Counted from the stretch's first letter, positions 7,962 through 16,351 are shown. The stretch: 40,710 nucleotides of DNA from Oscillospiraceae bacterium (GCA_902795195.1 CADBKF010000006.1:1-40710), one strand, 5' to 3'. Notes: generated by a model from the letters alone, not told the origin. Made by a program: numbers and translations.

Positions 7962-9382
7962 TCTGGGTGTTGCTTGCGTTGTTGGCGCTGCTGCTCCTTC
8001 TGCTGCTGATTGCCGTCGTGCGGACGCTGCTGCAGGGGCACAAGGTCTCGACCTACCGGCCAACGCCGGACCCCGAACGCGCGGAGGCCTACGCCGAATC
8101 GCTGTCCCGAATGGTGCAGTGCGAGACCGTCTCGCACGCTGGCCTGGATGAGCGTGAAAAGTTTCTCACCTTCCACGCACTGCTGGAAAAGCTGTTTCCG
8201 CTGGTGCATCAGAAGCTCGAAAAGACGGAGCTCGACGGGAATCTGCTGTTTTACTGGCGGGGCCGGTCCTCGGAGCGGCCCATCGTGCTCATGAGCCACC
8301 AGGACGTGGTGCCGGCCGAGGACAGCTGGCAGCACGCGCCGTTTTCCGGCCACATCGCGGACGGCAAGGTCTGGGGCCGCGGCAGCGCCGACACCAAATG
8401 CTCGGTGTTCGCGTTCTTCCAGGCGGTCGAGGAGCTGCTCGCGCAGGGCTTTGTGCCGCCGCAGGACGTGTACCTGTCCAGCTCCTGCACCGAGGAATAC
8501 GGCGGCCCGGGCTGCCAGATGCTGGTCGACGAGCTGAAACGGCGCGGCGTGAAGCCCTGGCTGGTCTGCGACGAGGGCGGCGGCATCATCACCGAGCCCG
8601 TCGCCGGCATTCCCGGGAATTTCGCCATGATGGGCGTCTTTGAGAAGGGCAAGGCCGACGTAAAGTTCACGGCCCGGTCCGGCGGCGGCCACGCCAGCGC
8701 GCCGCCCAAAAACAGCCCGATCGCGCGGCTTGCCGCCTTTATCACCCGCGTGGAGACCCGTTCTCCGTTCAAAAAGCGCTTCGGCCCGGAGGTCGCGGCG
8801 ATGTTCCGGCAGCTCTCGCCCTACGCCGGCTTCGGCCTTCGGCTGCTGTTCGGCAACCTGTGGCTGTTCTCTCCCCTGCTGAAAATCGTAATGCCGAAGC
8901 TCTCGGCGCAGGCCGGCGCGCTGCTCAAAACCACGATCGCCTTTACGATGCAGTCCGGCTCGGACGCCTGCAACGTGCTGCCGCAGGCGGCCTCGGTCTG
9001 GGCCAACATGCGCTTTATCCCGCATCAGGGCATGGAGGAGAGCCTCTCCATCATCCGCACGCTTGCGGCAAAATACGGGCTCGAGACCGAGGTGCTCTCG
9101 GCCGGCGACTACACCCTGCCCACCGACATCCACGGGGAGGCCTGGCAATACACGGTGCGGGCCGTGGAAAAGACCTTCCCAGGCCTTCCGGCCTGCCCCT
9201 ACGTCATGACCGGCGCCACGGACTCCAAATTCTATCAGCAGATCTGCGACAGCGTGATCCGCTTCGCGCCGGTGATCTACGGCCCCGAGCAGATGAAGGG
9301 CATGCACGGCATCGACGAGAACCTCGAATACAACTGCCTGCCCGGCGCGGTCGACTTCTACAAAAACCTGATCCGCGGCTGA
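7958..9382 (+). CDS. Membrane-anchored M20 family metallopeptidase (PM20D1/CPS1-like)
   Basis: This 474-residue protein starts with a single membrane anchor (residues 1-22, Leu-rich). The catalytic domain has the M20 zinc motifs: His114 and Asp116 in MSHQDVVP, bridging Asp145 in GSADTK, Glu179-Glu180 in CTEEYGG, Asp in CDEGGG and a C-terminal His in GMHGIDEN. The dimerisation (lid) domain carries SGGGHASAPP. The overall style is that of carboxypeptidase S and PM20D1, which hydrolyse or condense N-acyl amino acids or small peptides. The start overlaps the previous stop by four bases. Expressed with two membrane proteins, it probably processes a small amide or peptide substrate at the membrane. 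A strong terminator follows. Confidence 0.9.
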   Translation: MIWVLLALLALLLLLLLIAVVRTLLQGHKVSTYRPTPDPERAEAYAESLSRMVQCETVSHAGLDEREKFLTFHALLEKLFPLVHQKLEKTELDGNLLFYWRGRSSERPIVLMSHQDVVPAEDSWQHAPFSGHIADGKVWGRGSADTKCSVFAFFQAVEELLAQGFVPPQDVYLSSSCTEEYGGPGCQMLVDELKRRGVKPWLVCDEGGGIITEPVAGIPGNFAMMGVFEKGKADVKFTARSGGGHASAPPKNSPIARLAAFITRVETRSPFKKRFGPEVAAMFRQLSPYAGFGLRLLFGNLWLFSPLLKIVMPKLSAQAGALLKTTIAFTMQSGSDACNVLPQAASVWANMRFIPHQGMEESLSIIRTLAAKYGLETEVLSAGDYTLPTDIHGEAWQYTVRAVEKTFPGLPACPYVMTGATDSKFYQQICDSVIRFAPVIYGPEQMKGMHGIDENLEYNCLPGAVDFYKNLIRG

Positions 9383-9383
9383 A

Positions 9384-9428
9384 GAAAAAAGACCCTGTCA
9401 TTTCGCGTTGGAAATGACAGGGTCTTTT
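9384..9428. terminator. Bidirectional terminator between M20 and MATE genes
   Basis: A 14-bp perfect stem (GACCCTGTCATTTC, 9391-9404, with 9411-9424) is flanked by an A-run on one side and a T-run on the other. It serves both convergent genes. Confidence 0.9.
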
Positions 9429-10760
9429 CTACATTTCGGAGATCTGCCGGCTCCAGCTGCGGCAGAGCAAGAGGGCGATCACGGTGGAGATGAGCGTGGT
9501 GACCGCGTTGGCGAAGATGATCCCATCGAGGCCGAAGAGCCGCTCCATCAGCATGAGCACCGGCACCAGGACCAGGCCCTTTTGCAGAAGCGAGGTCAGC
9601 GTGGCGTAGGCCACCTTGCCGGTGGCCTGCAGGTAGGTCGAGCACATCTGGTAGACGCCCTCCACCGGGACCGCCAGGAGCGTGCCCAGCATCATATAAG
9701 CGCCCAGGGAGATGATCTCCGCGTCCTTGCTGAAGGCCGCGATGTACTGCCGCCGGAAGAGGAAGAGCCCGGCGGAGAGCGCGAAGGCGATGCCGAAGCT
9801 GATCGCACCGACGCCCAGAACGATCTTCCGCAGGCGCGCGTGGTCCTTGCGGCCGAAGGTGTAGGAGATCGCGGGCTGCACGCCCATGCAGATGCCCATG
9901 ACCAGCATCGGGATGATCATGGCGCTCTTGCCGGCAACGCTGCGCGCGGCCACGGCCACGTTGCCGTAGCCCACCGTGAGCCGGTTGGAGAAGGCCGAGG
10001 AAAAGCTCATCAGCATTGTGCTGGCCGCCATCGGCAGGCCCAGGCCCAGCACCCGCAGCGAGACGTCCGGCTGCAGCGTGAAATCCCGGATCGAGCAGGA
10101 AAAGGCCGGCTTTTTGCGCATGGAGGACAGCAGCAGGATCATGCATACCACATTGCCCAGCACCGTGGCGAACGCTGCGCCGGCGCAGCCCCAGCGGAAC
10201 ACCGCAATAAAGAGCGGATCGAGCACGATGTTGAGCACGTTGCCGGTCAGGGCGGCAACCATGGCCGTTTTCACGTCGCCGTCGGCGCGTACCGTGTTGC
10301 CCAGCGCGCCGCCCAGGATCATGAACGGGGCGCCCAAGCCCAGGATGCGCAGGTAGGACGCGGTGTAGGTGGCGGTCTCCGCGTTGGTCCCCAGCACAGA
10401 GAGCAGCAAGGGCATGCCTGCGAGGATCACGCCCATCAGGATCAGGCCCAGGCCGAGGGCGGCATAGACCACAAAGGCGCTGTACTTTTTGACCATGTCC
10501 GCCCGCCCCTCGCCCAGGGCGATGGAGCAGGCCGTGCAGCCGCCGAAGCCGATCAGCGTGTTGAAGGCGGAAATCGCGGAAAAGACCGGGCTTGCCAGGG
10601 AGATGGCCGCCAGCTCAAAGCGGTTGCCGCAGCGGCCGATGAAAAAGACGTCCGCCATGTTGTAGAGCACCGTGACCATCATGATCAGGATCACCGGCAG
10701 GCTCATCTGCACCAAAAGCTGCGGCACGCTGCCCTCCCGCATCAGTTTTTCATTTTTCAC
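9429..10760 (-). CDS. MATE family multidrug/cation antiporter
   Basis: This 443-residue protein has twelve predicted membrane segments in two halves. It shows MATE-type motifs such as NMADVFFIGRCG at the first helix and GLGLPMAASTMLMSF at the start of the second half. Proteins of this family export cationic drugs or metabolites in exchange for sodium or protons. The best start is GTG at 10760, because GGAGA lies six bases upstream; a GTG at 10784 lacks a ribosome site. The promoter is at 10805-10833. A 20-base sequence in the leader (10772-10795) also occurs at the TetR promoter 4 kb away, so TetR control is plausible. It converges on the M20 operon. Confidence 0.92.
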   Translation of the reverse strand: MKNEKLMREGSVPQLLVQMSLPVILIMMVTVLYNMADVFFIGRCGNRFELAAISLASPVFSAISAFNTLIGFGGCTACSIALGEGRADMVKKYSAFVVYAALGLGLILMGVILAGMPLLLSVLGTNAETATYTASYLRILGLGAPFMILGGALGNTVRADGDVKTAMVAALTGNVLNIVLDPLFIAVFRWGCAGAAFATVLGNVVCMILLLSSMRKKPAFSCSIRDFTLQPDVSLRVLGLGLPMAASTMLMSFSSAFSNRLTVGYGNVAVAARSVAGKSAMIIPMLVMGICMGVQPAISYTFGRKDHARLRKIVLGVGAISFGIAFALSAGLFLFRRQYIAAFSKDAEIISLGAYMMLGTLLAVPVEGVYQMCSTYLQATGKVAYATLTSLLQKGLVLVPVLMLMERLFGLDGIIFANAVTTLISTVIALLLCRSWSRQISEM

Positions 10761-10771
10761 AGCAATTCTCC

Positions 10772-10795
10772 ATTCATCCGACACTTGTTTCTTTT
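10772..10795 (-). promoter_or_regulatory. Candidate TetR operator in MATE leader
   Basis: CATCCGACACTTGTTTCTTT here closely matches CATCCGATACTTGTTTTTTT at 14884-14903, which overlaps the -35 box of the TetR gene. Here it lies just downstream of the predicted transcription start, a normal repressor position. Confidence 0.45.
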
Positions 10796-10804
10796 TCTGT
10801 GCTC

Positions 10805-10833
10805 AGTATACTATGCCTGCGTTCAAAGCGCAA
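10805..10833 (-). promoter_or_regulatory. MATE promoter with upstream dyad
   Basis: On the minus strand TTGCGC and TATACT are spaced by 17 bases. Directly upstream of the -35 box is an 8-bp dyad, CCGATAAT...ATTATCGG (10834-10841/10851-10858), a possible regulator site. Confidence 0.6.
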
Positions 10834-10953
10834 CCGATAATATTCCGATCATTATCGGATTAATAGCAAAAAAGAAGCTCTCCCGAGGCGAAACGCTGGG
10901 GGCTTCTGTTCAGGATGTCAAACGCCCGCTCTTTCGTATTATGTGTTTTCGTT

Positions 10954-11205
10954 GCGCAGCAGTTGGATCAAGACCAATGGTGCAGAGCACCACGCTCGGG
11001 CCAAAGCCAGCGCGGGCGCGGGGATAGAACCACAGTCAAATCCCTTCCCAGGTACCCAAAAGCCCTCGACCCGCTGATCATTACGATGGTTGCCGGGAAA
11101 GCTTACGCGAAGGAAAGCGGCCTTTCTTTTTCCCTATTTTCTTTGGGCAAGAAGCAAAGAAAATAGGGCCGCCGGAGGCATGACCCGGTGACGGAAGTGC
11201 CAGGG
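10954..11205. repeat. Dispersed ~250-bp intergenic repeat, copy 1
   Basis: This stretch aligns along its length with 15743-15993. Shared blocks include ACGATGGTTGCCGGGAAAGC, AAAGCGGCCTTTCTTTT and GGGCCGCCGGAGGCA. An internal hairpin, CCCTATTTTCTTTG/CAAAGAAAATAGGG, is kept in both copies with changes. Reading frames differ between copies, so it is not coding. Together with the neighbouring palindromes it fills the gap of about 620 bases between the MATE start and the end of the next gene. Confidence 0.7.
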
Positions 11206-11208
11206 GAA

Positions 11209-11250
11209 CGGATTGCCACACCAGTGCTGCGGCACTGGTTCGCAATGACA
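11209..11250. repeat. Palindromic repeat (ATTGCCACACC/GGTTCGCAATGAC type), copy 1
   Basis: CGGATTGCCACACCAGTG pairs imperfectly with CACTGGTTCGCAATGACA around a short loop. The same element recurs at 16170-16212, 32605-32644 and 32699-32741. Confidence 0.75.
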
Positions 11251-11315
11251 GGGTTGGGAATGCACTCGGTTCTACGAGCTGCACTGCTCCCGGAAGTTTT
11301 TTGACATGCTGAAAA

Positions 11316-11344
11316 GCTCCCCCGAGGCGCGGCCTCGGGAGAGC
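11316..11344. terminator. Terminator of the clan CD-like protease gene
   Basis: GCTCCCCCGAGGC pairs with GCCTCGGGAGAGC (one mismatch) around a 3-base loop, with A/T runs outside. It follows the minus-strand gene by 40 bases. Confidence 0.8.
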
Positions 11345-11384
11345 CTTTTTGCTTTTCAATACGATTCAGTATTGTATGACCGGA

Positions 11385-14300
11385 TTACAGGGTCGTGTAC
11401 AGGGTGGTGCTGCCGCCGGCGGTTTCCTTCCAGAAGTAGATGGAGGAGCTCGCGGAGCTGTTGACCATGAAGTACCTGCTCGAGGAGAAGCTCAGGTACG
11501 GATAGCGGCTGGAGGCCGAGTTGCTGGCCTTGACCGCCGAGCCGTTCATTGCAAGCGTCCACTGGCAGTAGGTGGAGGAATAGCTCTTCCGGCTGTAGAG
11601 GTAGGAGCTGTAGGAGCCCACATAGGTGCCGGTCGAGGCGTTCTGGATCGTGTACTTCGAGCCGGTCGAGGCAATCGTGAACACGTAGGCGCTGGACACG
11701 TTCGTCAGCGTGCTGCCGGACAGGCTCATGCCGGTGGAGGCATAGGCCGTGGCGCCGCCGGCGGAGGTGGACTCGTAGCGCTTGTTACCGGACAGGCCCT
11801 TGAGGGCGTACAGGCTGCTGCTGTTGCCGTAGGTGATGACGTAGTTGCCGGACCAGTCGGACGGTGCGGAGGTCACCAGCGTGTAGCCGGCGGTGGAGGT
11901 GCTGGTGTAGGAGTACAGGGCCTTGAGCGTGATGTTGGCGGTGGGCGTGTAGGAGCCGGTCAGCGTGGTGGGCTTGCTGGAGGCGTTGGACACGCTGGCA
12001 GTGACCCAGCCCTGGAAGGTGTAGCCCGAGGGGGCGGCGGCGGTCGGCAGGGTGATGGACTTGCCGGCCTCCACGGTCTGGCTGGACGGGGCCGTCACAG
12101 CGCCCGGCACGGAGAAGCTCACGGTGTAGTAGGTCGTGCTGGGCGTGGGATCGGTGTAGTCACTCTTGTAGGAGTAGCCGCAGACGGTGCAGGTGTAGGT
12201 GGTGTAGCCCTGGCTGGTGGCGGTCGGGGCGGTCACAACAGCGCTGTAGCTGCAGTTGGCCGTCTCAGTGTCGCCGCAGGCGCAGGAGCGGCTGTGGGTG
12301 CCGTTGTTGTTGGAGGTCCAGCTGCCGTAGCTGTGGGTGTGGGTCGTGGTCGAGGGGCTGGTGGTGTAGTAGGTGGTGCCGGTGGAGACCGCCTGGTAGA
12401 GGTTGATGGCGGCGCCGGACTTGCTGGTGGTGTAGCGCACAGTGCTGCTTGCGGAGTAGGACAGGTAGTAGTAGCCCTCGCTGTCGGTCTGGTTGTCCAG
12501 ATACTGGTTGGAGGTGTATTTCCAGGACAGAGCGCTCGAGGTCGGGGCGAGATACTCAGAAGAATCCAGGCCCATGTACTTGCCGACGGCCGCGTTGTAG
12601 AAGGCGTAGCCGGCAGAGCTGCTGCCGGAGGCGGTCCACAGCACCTTGGCCAGGTTCGAGGCGCTGGCGGTGGCGGTGCTGCCGCTGATGGTCACGGAAA
12701 CAGGCGTCAGATAGTGGTTGCTCGATACGACGGTGTTGCCGACGGCGTAGCCGGTGGTGCCGGAGATGGAGTCGGCTGCGACCAGGATGTACTGGCTGCC
12801 GCTCTCAATGCTGCTTGCCAGCTGATAGACGGTCTCGCCGCCGCTGCCCTCGGTCTTGGTGTACAGGGCGTAGAGCGTGGCGTTGGCGCTGGGCGCGTAG
12901 GATGCGCCGCCCGCGTAGTAGCTGGGCTTGGTGGTGGTCTCTGCAACCGTGGAGGCTGCCCAGCCGGCGAAGCTGTAGCCGCTGACCGCGGTGGCAGTGG
13001 TGGGCAGGGTCACGGACTCGCCTGCATAGCAGGAAAGCGTGCTGTAGGTGGCGCCGTTGGCCTTGAGGGTCACGGTGTACTTGGTCTTGGCCGCGAAGTT
13101 GATCTGCACGTTGCAGTCAGAGGAGGCGGTGACCGTGAAGGTGTTGCCGCTCTGGCTCACGGTGGCGGAGCCGGAGGTCACGGTGTAGCCCGCGACATAG
13201 TAGCCGGTCTTGGGGCTGGCCGTGATGACGTTGCCGGAAACGGAAACGGTGCCGTAGCTGGTGTTGTTGGAGCTGGCCGTGATGGTGTAGGAGGCGGCAG
13301 CGCCGTACAGGCTCCAGGTGGAGTAGACGGTCTGCACCGCGTCGACCTTGCCCTGGCCGGGATAGCTGTCCTCCGAGGAGACCGCGATCGGGAAGGCGAC
13401 CTTGTTGGACTTGGCCTGGCTCAGAGAGTAGGAGGCGTAGGCGGGGTCCCAGCTGCCCAGAGAGGACTTGGTCTTGGACAGGGCGCTGGCAAAGGTGTCG
13501 CCGTCCTTCAGGTAGCCCAGGATGGACTGCATGTACTGCTTTTCGCCCTTGAAGGAGACGGACTGGGAATAGCCATAGACGACCTCGACGCCCTTGGCGC
13601 GCAGGGCCTCGTACATGCCCTTGGTGGCCATGCCCAGGCAAATGCCCATGTAGAGCAGGCTGTGCGGGGCGTTGGCGGTCATGTGATCGGCGATGCACTT
13701 GCCGGAGACGTAGGCGTAGCCGGAGCCCTTCAGGCAGTTGTAATAGGTGCCGTAGGTGCCGGTCTGCGCTGCGGTGTCGGCGGAGGTGACGCCGGAGTTC
13801 GTGGTCAGGCAGAGATAGGAGCAGTTGGCTCTGGAGGTGTAGTCGCCGTTGGAGCCGGAGTAGTCGGTCGTGCCGTGGGAGTCAAAGATGACCAGGCCGC
13901 AGCTCTGCAGGGTCTTGGCGATGTTGTCCACGGTGGCGTTCGTCATGGAGTAGCGCATACCGGAGCCGCCGGTGGCTGCGTACAGATTCTGCCACATGGT
14001 CTTATAGTAGGGAGAATAGGAGGTGAAGGAGGAGTCGGAATAGCTGGAGCTGGACTCCCAATAGGGCTGGATCAGGCCGATGTTGGTGGAGCTGGGGCTG
14101 CCGCCTTTGACGTCCAGCGCGGGGTTCAGGGAAGAAAGATCCGCCGAGAGCACCAGGCTCTGCGCGTCGTCCTCAATGGCCATGATCTCCTGGGCGCCGG
14201 GGGCGTTGGTCGTGTTGTGCAGCTTTTCCTCCATGCGGGGGTCATAGCAGCAGGGGATGCCGCTCTTGGTCTGCCAGACCAGGAAGTTGCCGTTCTGCTG

Positions 14301-14606
14301 CAGGGAGCCCGCGAGGTAGGTATCGGAGCTTTCGATCGCCTCGATGACCTGGGGCAGCAGCGAAATGTAATCCGCCTCGGTCAGACGGCTGGTGCCGCCC
14401 ATGGGCCTTGAGGCCTCTGCGGTGACCGCGCTGATCTTGGCGAACACGTCTTCCTCAATTGCGGCGTTTTCTTCCTCGGTGTATACGCGAGTCCTGCGCT
14501 CATTGCCGGACTCGCGTTCCAAGGCAAAAGAAGTCAATGGCAAAAGTCCGAGTACCATGACCATTGCCAGCAGAACAGAAATCAGACGTTTGAATTGCTT
14601 CTTCAT
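11385..14606 (-). CDS. Large secreted protein with predicted clan CD (caspase/clostripain-like) cysteine protease domain
   Basis: This 1073-residue protein has a signal peptide (residues 1-28). The region about 165-440 shows the two hallmarks of clan CD peptidases: a hydrophobic strand ending in the catalytic His (VIFDSHGTTDY, His244) and a second ending in Cys (LLYMGICLGM, Cys323). After it come a Flg_new-type repeat (SGYSFAGWAAS), a domain like one in the SLH protease at 2435-6208, a Cys-rich CGD/CGYSY module, a second Flg_new repeat (SGYTFQGWVTAS) and a C-terminal module similar to the first accessory domain. There is no SLH or sortase motif, so it is probably released. The ATG at 14606 follows GGAAG; an earlier TTG lacks support. 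Serine and tyrosine are very abundant. The catalytic assignment is from motifs only. Confidence 0.8.
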   Translation of the reverse strand: MKKQFKRLISVLLAMVMVLGLLPLTSFALERESGNERRTRVYTEEENAAIEEDVFAKISAVTAEASRPMGGTSRLTEADYISLLPQVIEAIESSDTYLAGSLQQNGNFLVWQTKSGIPCCYDPRMEEKLHNTTNAPGAQEIMAIEDDAQSLVLSADLSSLNPALDVKGGSPSSTNIGLIQPYWESSSSYSDSSFTSYSPYYKTMWQNLYAATGGSGMRYSMTNATVDNIAKTLQSCGLVIFDSHGTTDYSGSNGDYTSRANCSYLCLTTNSGVTSADTAAQTGTYGTYYNCLKGSGYAYVSGKCIADHMTANAPHSLLYMGICLGMATKGMYEALRAKGVEVVYGYSQSVSFKGEKQYMQSILGYLKDGDTFASALSKTKSSLGSWDPAYASYSLSQAKSNKVAFPIAVSSEDSYPGQGKVDAVQTVYSTWSLYGAAASYTITASSNNTSYGTVSVSGNVITASPKTGYYVAGYTVTSGSATVSQSGNTFTVTASSDCNVQINFAAKTKYTVTLKANGATYSTLSCYAGESVTLPTTATAVSGYSFAGWAASTVAETTTKPSYYAGGASYAPSANATLYALYTKTEGSGGETVYQLASSIESGSQYILVAADSISGTTGYAVGNTVVSSNHYLTPVSVTISGSTATASASNLAKVLWTASGSSSAGYAFYNAAVGKYMGLDSSEYLAPTSSALSWKYTSNQYLDNQTDSEGYYYLSYSASSTVRYTTSKSGAAINLYQAVSTGTTYYTTSPSTTTHTHSYGSWTSNNNGTHSRSCACGDTETANCSYSAVVTAPTATSQGYTTYTCTVCGYSYKSDYTDPTPSTTYYTVSFSVPGAVTAPSSQTVEAGKSITLPTAAAPSGYTFQGWVTASVSNASSKPTTLTGSYTPTANITLKALYSYTSTSTAGYTLVTSAPSDWSGNYVITYGNSSSLYALKGLSGNKRYESTSAGGATAYASTGMSLSGSTLTNVSSAYVFTIASTGSKYTIQNASTGTYVGSYSSYLYSRKSYSSTYCQWTLAMNGSAVKASNSASSRYPYLSFSSSRYFMVNSSASSSIYFWKETAGGSTTLYTTL

Positions 14607-14657
14607 TATCAATCGCTTCCTTTCGATGTTTCGGCGAAAACGCCGTTTGTGTTAATC

Positions 14658-14685
14658 ATTTTAACACAAAATTCATAATTGTAAA
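14658..14685 (-). promoter_or_regulatory. Promoter of the secreted clan CD-like gene
   Basis: On the minus strand TTTACA and TAAAAT are separated by 16 bases in a very AT-rich stretch (14650-14880). Otherwise the 455-base gap up to 15061 holds only the TetR promoter. Confidence 0.55.
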
Positions 14686-14882
14686 TAATTTTCTTCCATT
14701 TTTATTGCCCAAGTTTTTCCTGTTTTTCTGCCGGATGTTTGGTATAAATTCACAAAATTTTGATATTATATGATATAATTCTATCTTTTATGCATATTAT
14801 ACAGTACAAAATTGCATGTTATCATTTAATATTTATACATCTATTCATGTATATTATTGAGGAGAAACTGCATGTGCTCCAA

Positions 14883-14922
14883 TCATCCGATACTTGTTTT
14901 TTTCATCCGCATCCGGTATACT
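14883..14922 (+). promoter_or_regulatory. TetR promoter with candidate self-operator
   Basis: TTGTTT (14894-14899) and TATACT (14917-14922) are spaced by 17 bases. The sequence CATCCGATACTTGTTTTTTT overlapping the -35 box matches the MATE leader, which suggests autoregulation. Confidence 0.55.
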
Positions 14923-15061
14923 GGGTGCAGACAAAGACGGCTGCCGGATGCTTACCATCCCTGCTCAATGCCCGGAAAAAGCGACGGACAGCAGCTTGCC
15001 GTCCCTGCCGGATGCAGGAAAAGGCAGCGGCCACTCACGATCGCCGGAACGGAGGAACGCC

Positions 15062-15643
15062 ATGAATGTGAAAAACAATCGCCTGACCCAGGAGACCGAC
15101 GAGCGGATCATCCGCACGGTCTACCAGATGATGGCCCGGGAGCACCGGCCGATCGGGAAAATCACGGTGCGGGAGATCTGCGAGCAGGCGCAGATCCACC
15201 GCTCCACCTTCTACGCCCACTATCAGGACGTGTACGACCTCGTCGAGCGCGTGGAAAACAATATGTCCCGGCAGCTGACCGAGACCTTTTTCCGTAAGCT
15301 GGACGCGCACGCCTCAGCCCGCGAGTGCTTCACAGAGCTTTTCAGTTTCATCCGCACCCACCGGGAGTTCTACATCTATTACCTGGCCGAGAGCAAGCGC
15401 AACGGCGTGCTCCGCCTGGCCTGGGAGGTCATTCAGGAGCGCACGGCAAAGGCGGAGCTGGCCCCGGAGCAATTCGGCGCCTGCTCACAGGAGGAGATGG
15501 CCTACCACGGGGCGTTCTTCGTGCTGGGGCTGACCGCGGTGGTCCGGATGTGGCTGCAAAACGGCTGTCGCGAGGAACCGGCCGAGGTCTATGACATCAT
15601 CCGCCGCCAGGCCGCCGTTCAGGAAACCATGATCGGGTGGTGA
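15062..15643 (+). CDS. TetR/AcrR family transcriptional regulator
   Basis: This 193-residue protein has an N-terminal helix-turn-helix (about residues 17-65) with the classic TetR pattern ITVREICEQAQIHRSTFYAHY. The C-terminal half is an all-helical ligand/dimer domain with a hydrophobic segment GAFFVLGLTAVVRMWL near residues 150-165. GGAGG at 15051-15055 lies six bases from the ATG. A promoter with a candidate operator lies 140 bases upstream. The same sequence in the MATE leader suggests this protein represses both itself and the exporter, which would make the ligand a compound exported by MATE. That link is inference. Confidence 0.88.
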   Translation: MNVKNNRLTQETDERIIRTVYQMMAREHRPIGKITVREICEQAQIHRSTFYAHYQDVYDLVERVENNMSRQLTETFFRKLDAHASARECFTELFSFIRTHREFYIYYLAESKRNGVLRLAWEVIQERTAKAELAPEQFGACSQEEMAYHGAFFVLGLTAVVRMWLQNGCREEPAEVYDIIRRQAAVQETMIGW

Positions 15644-15742
15644 GGATGCGGATTCAGCCGAAGCCTGGCACTGGCTGTCCCCAGACCGTCCATGCCCGCC
15701 ATTTGCAGCTTTGTTCATGAACAGGACGCAGGATGTACGCTC

Positions 15743-15993
15743 GCACAGCAGTCGGGCAAAGGCCCATGGAGCAACGCGCCCCGCTCGGAGCCGGGCCAGC
15801 GCGGGCGCAGGGACAGAACGACAGTCAAATCCCTCCAGGGCACCAAAAAGCAAGCAGCGCGCAGAGCGGTACGATGGTTGCCGGGAAAGCTTCCGAACCG
15901 GAAAGCGGCCTTTCTTTTCCCCTGTTTTCTTTGGCCAAGAAACAAAGAAAATGGGGCCGCCGGAGGCAGGACCGGGTGACGGAAGCGCCAGGG
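15743..15993. repeat. Dispersed ~250-bp intergenic repeat, copy 2
   Basis: This aligns with 10954-11205 over its full length with scattered changes. Like copy 1 it lies beyond the 3' end of a gene for a surface or secreted protein and is followed by the ATTGCCACACC palindrome (16170-16212) and the gene's terminator. The gap of about 700 bases from 15644 to 16351 is made of this repeat plus the palindromes listed next. Confidence 0.7.
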
Positions 15994-16023
15994 TTGGAAA
16001 TAATCACCTGCTGGAGAACGCAT

Positions 16024-16107
16024 CCGTAGTGGCCGATGCCCACATCGGCCATAATGCCCCACTGCGTACCGCACCTTTATGGCCGATGTGGGCATCGGCC
16101 ACTACGG
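16024..16107. repeat. Perfect 30-bp inverted repeat
   Basis: 16024-16053 and 16078-16107 are exact reverse complements (core GTGGCCGATGCCCACATCGG), and each arm contains its own small palindrome GGCCGATG..CATCGGCC. A REP-like GTAGGGAC...GTCCCT hairpin follows at 16127-16151. Confidence 0.85.
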
Positions 16108-16169
16108 TACGTTCCTCACTGCACCTGTAGGGACGGAAATCTGCTGTCCCTGCGCTCTTTTTGGGGGCA

Positions 16170-16212
16170 CGGATTGCCACACCAGTGACTCGGTCACTGG
16201 TTCGCAATGACA
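16170..16212. repeat. Palindromic repeat (ATTGCCACACC type), copy 2
   Basis: CGGATTGCCACACCAGTG and CACTGGTTCGCAATGACA flank a 7-base loop. It is nearly identical to the copies at 11209 and 32699. Confidence 0.75.
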
Positions 16213-16278
16213 GACTTGGAGGCTTTTCCTGCCTTCCCCAGGTGCTCCGCTGATCGGAGTGCTTTTCGCCTGCCGAAG

Positions 16279-16327
16279 CAGAAAGATCCCCCGAAGAGGA
16301 TGTTGTTCTCTTCGGGGGATCTTTCTG
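16279..16327. terminator. Pullulanase terminator
   Basis: A 20-bp perfect stem (16279-16298 with 16308-16327, core GATCCCCCGAAGAG) lies 25 bases beyond the minus-strand stop codon. Confidence 0.85.
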
Positions 16328-16351
16328 TTTGGATATTTTGTTCTGGTTTTT

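Noticed and set aside
10915-11166. Short open frame in the dispersed repeat, similar to frames at 15692-16029
   Set aside because: The similarity between copies follows the DNA across different frames, with frame-changing differences. It is a repeated sequence, not a conserved peptide.
11209-11250. Palindrome with GGTTCGCAATG considered as a tRNA fragment because of the GGTTC motif
   Set aside because: No acceptor stem, D-loop or anticodon arm is present, and four copies recur as simple palindromes.
14760-15065. AT-rich open frame upstream of TetR
   Set aside because: No ribosome site. It overlaps the TetR promoter and reads as random AT-rich sequence.
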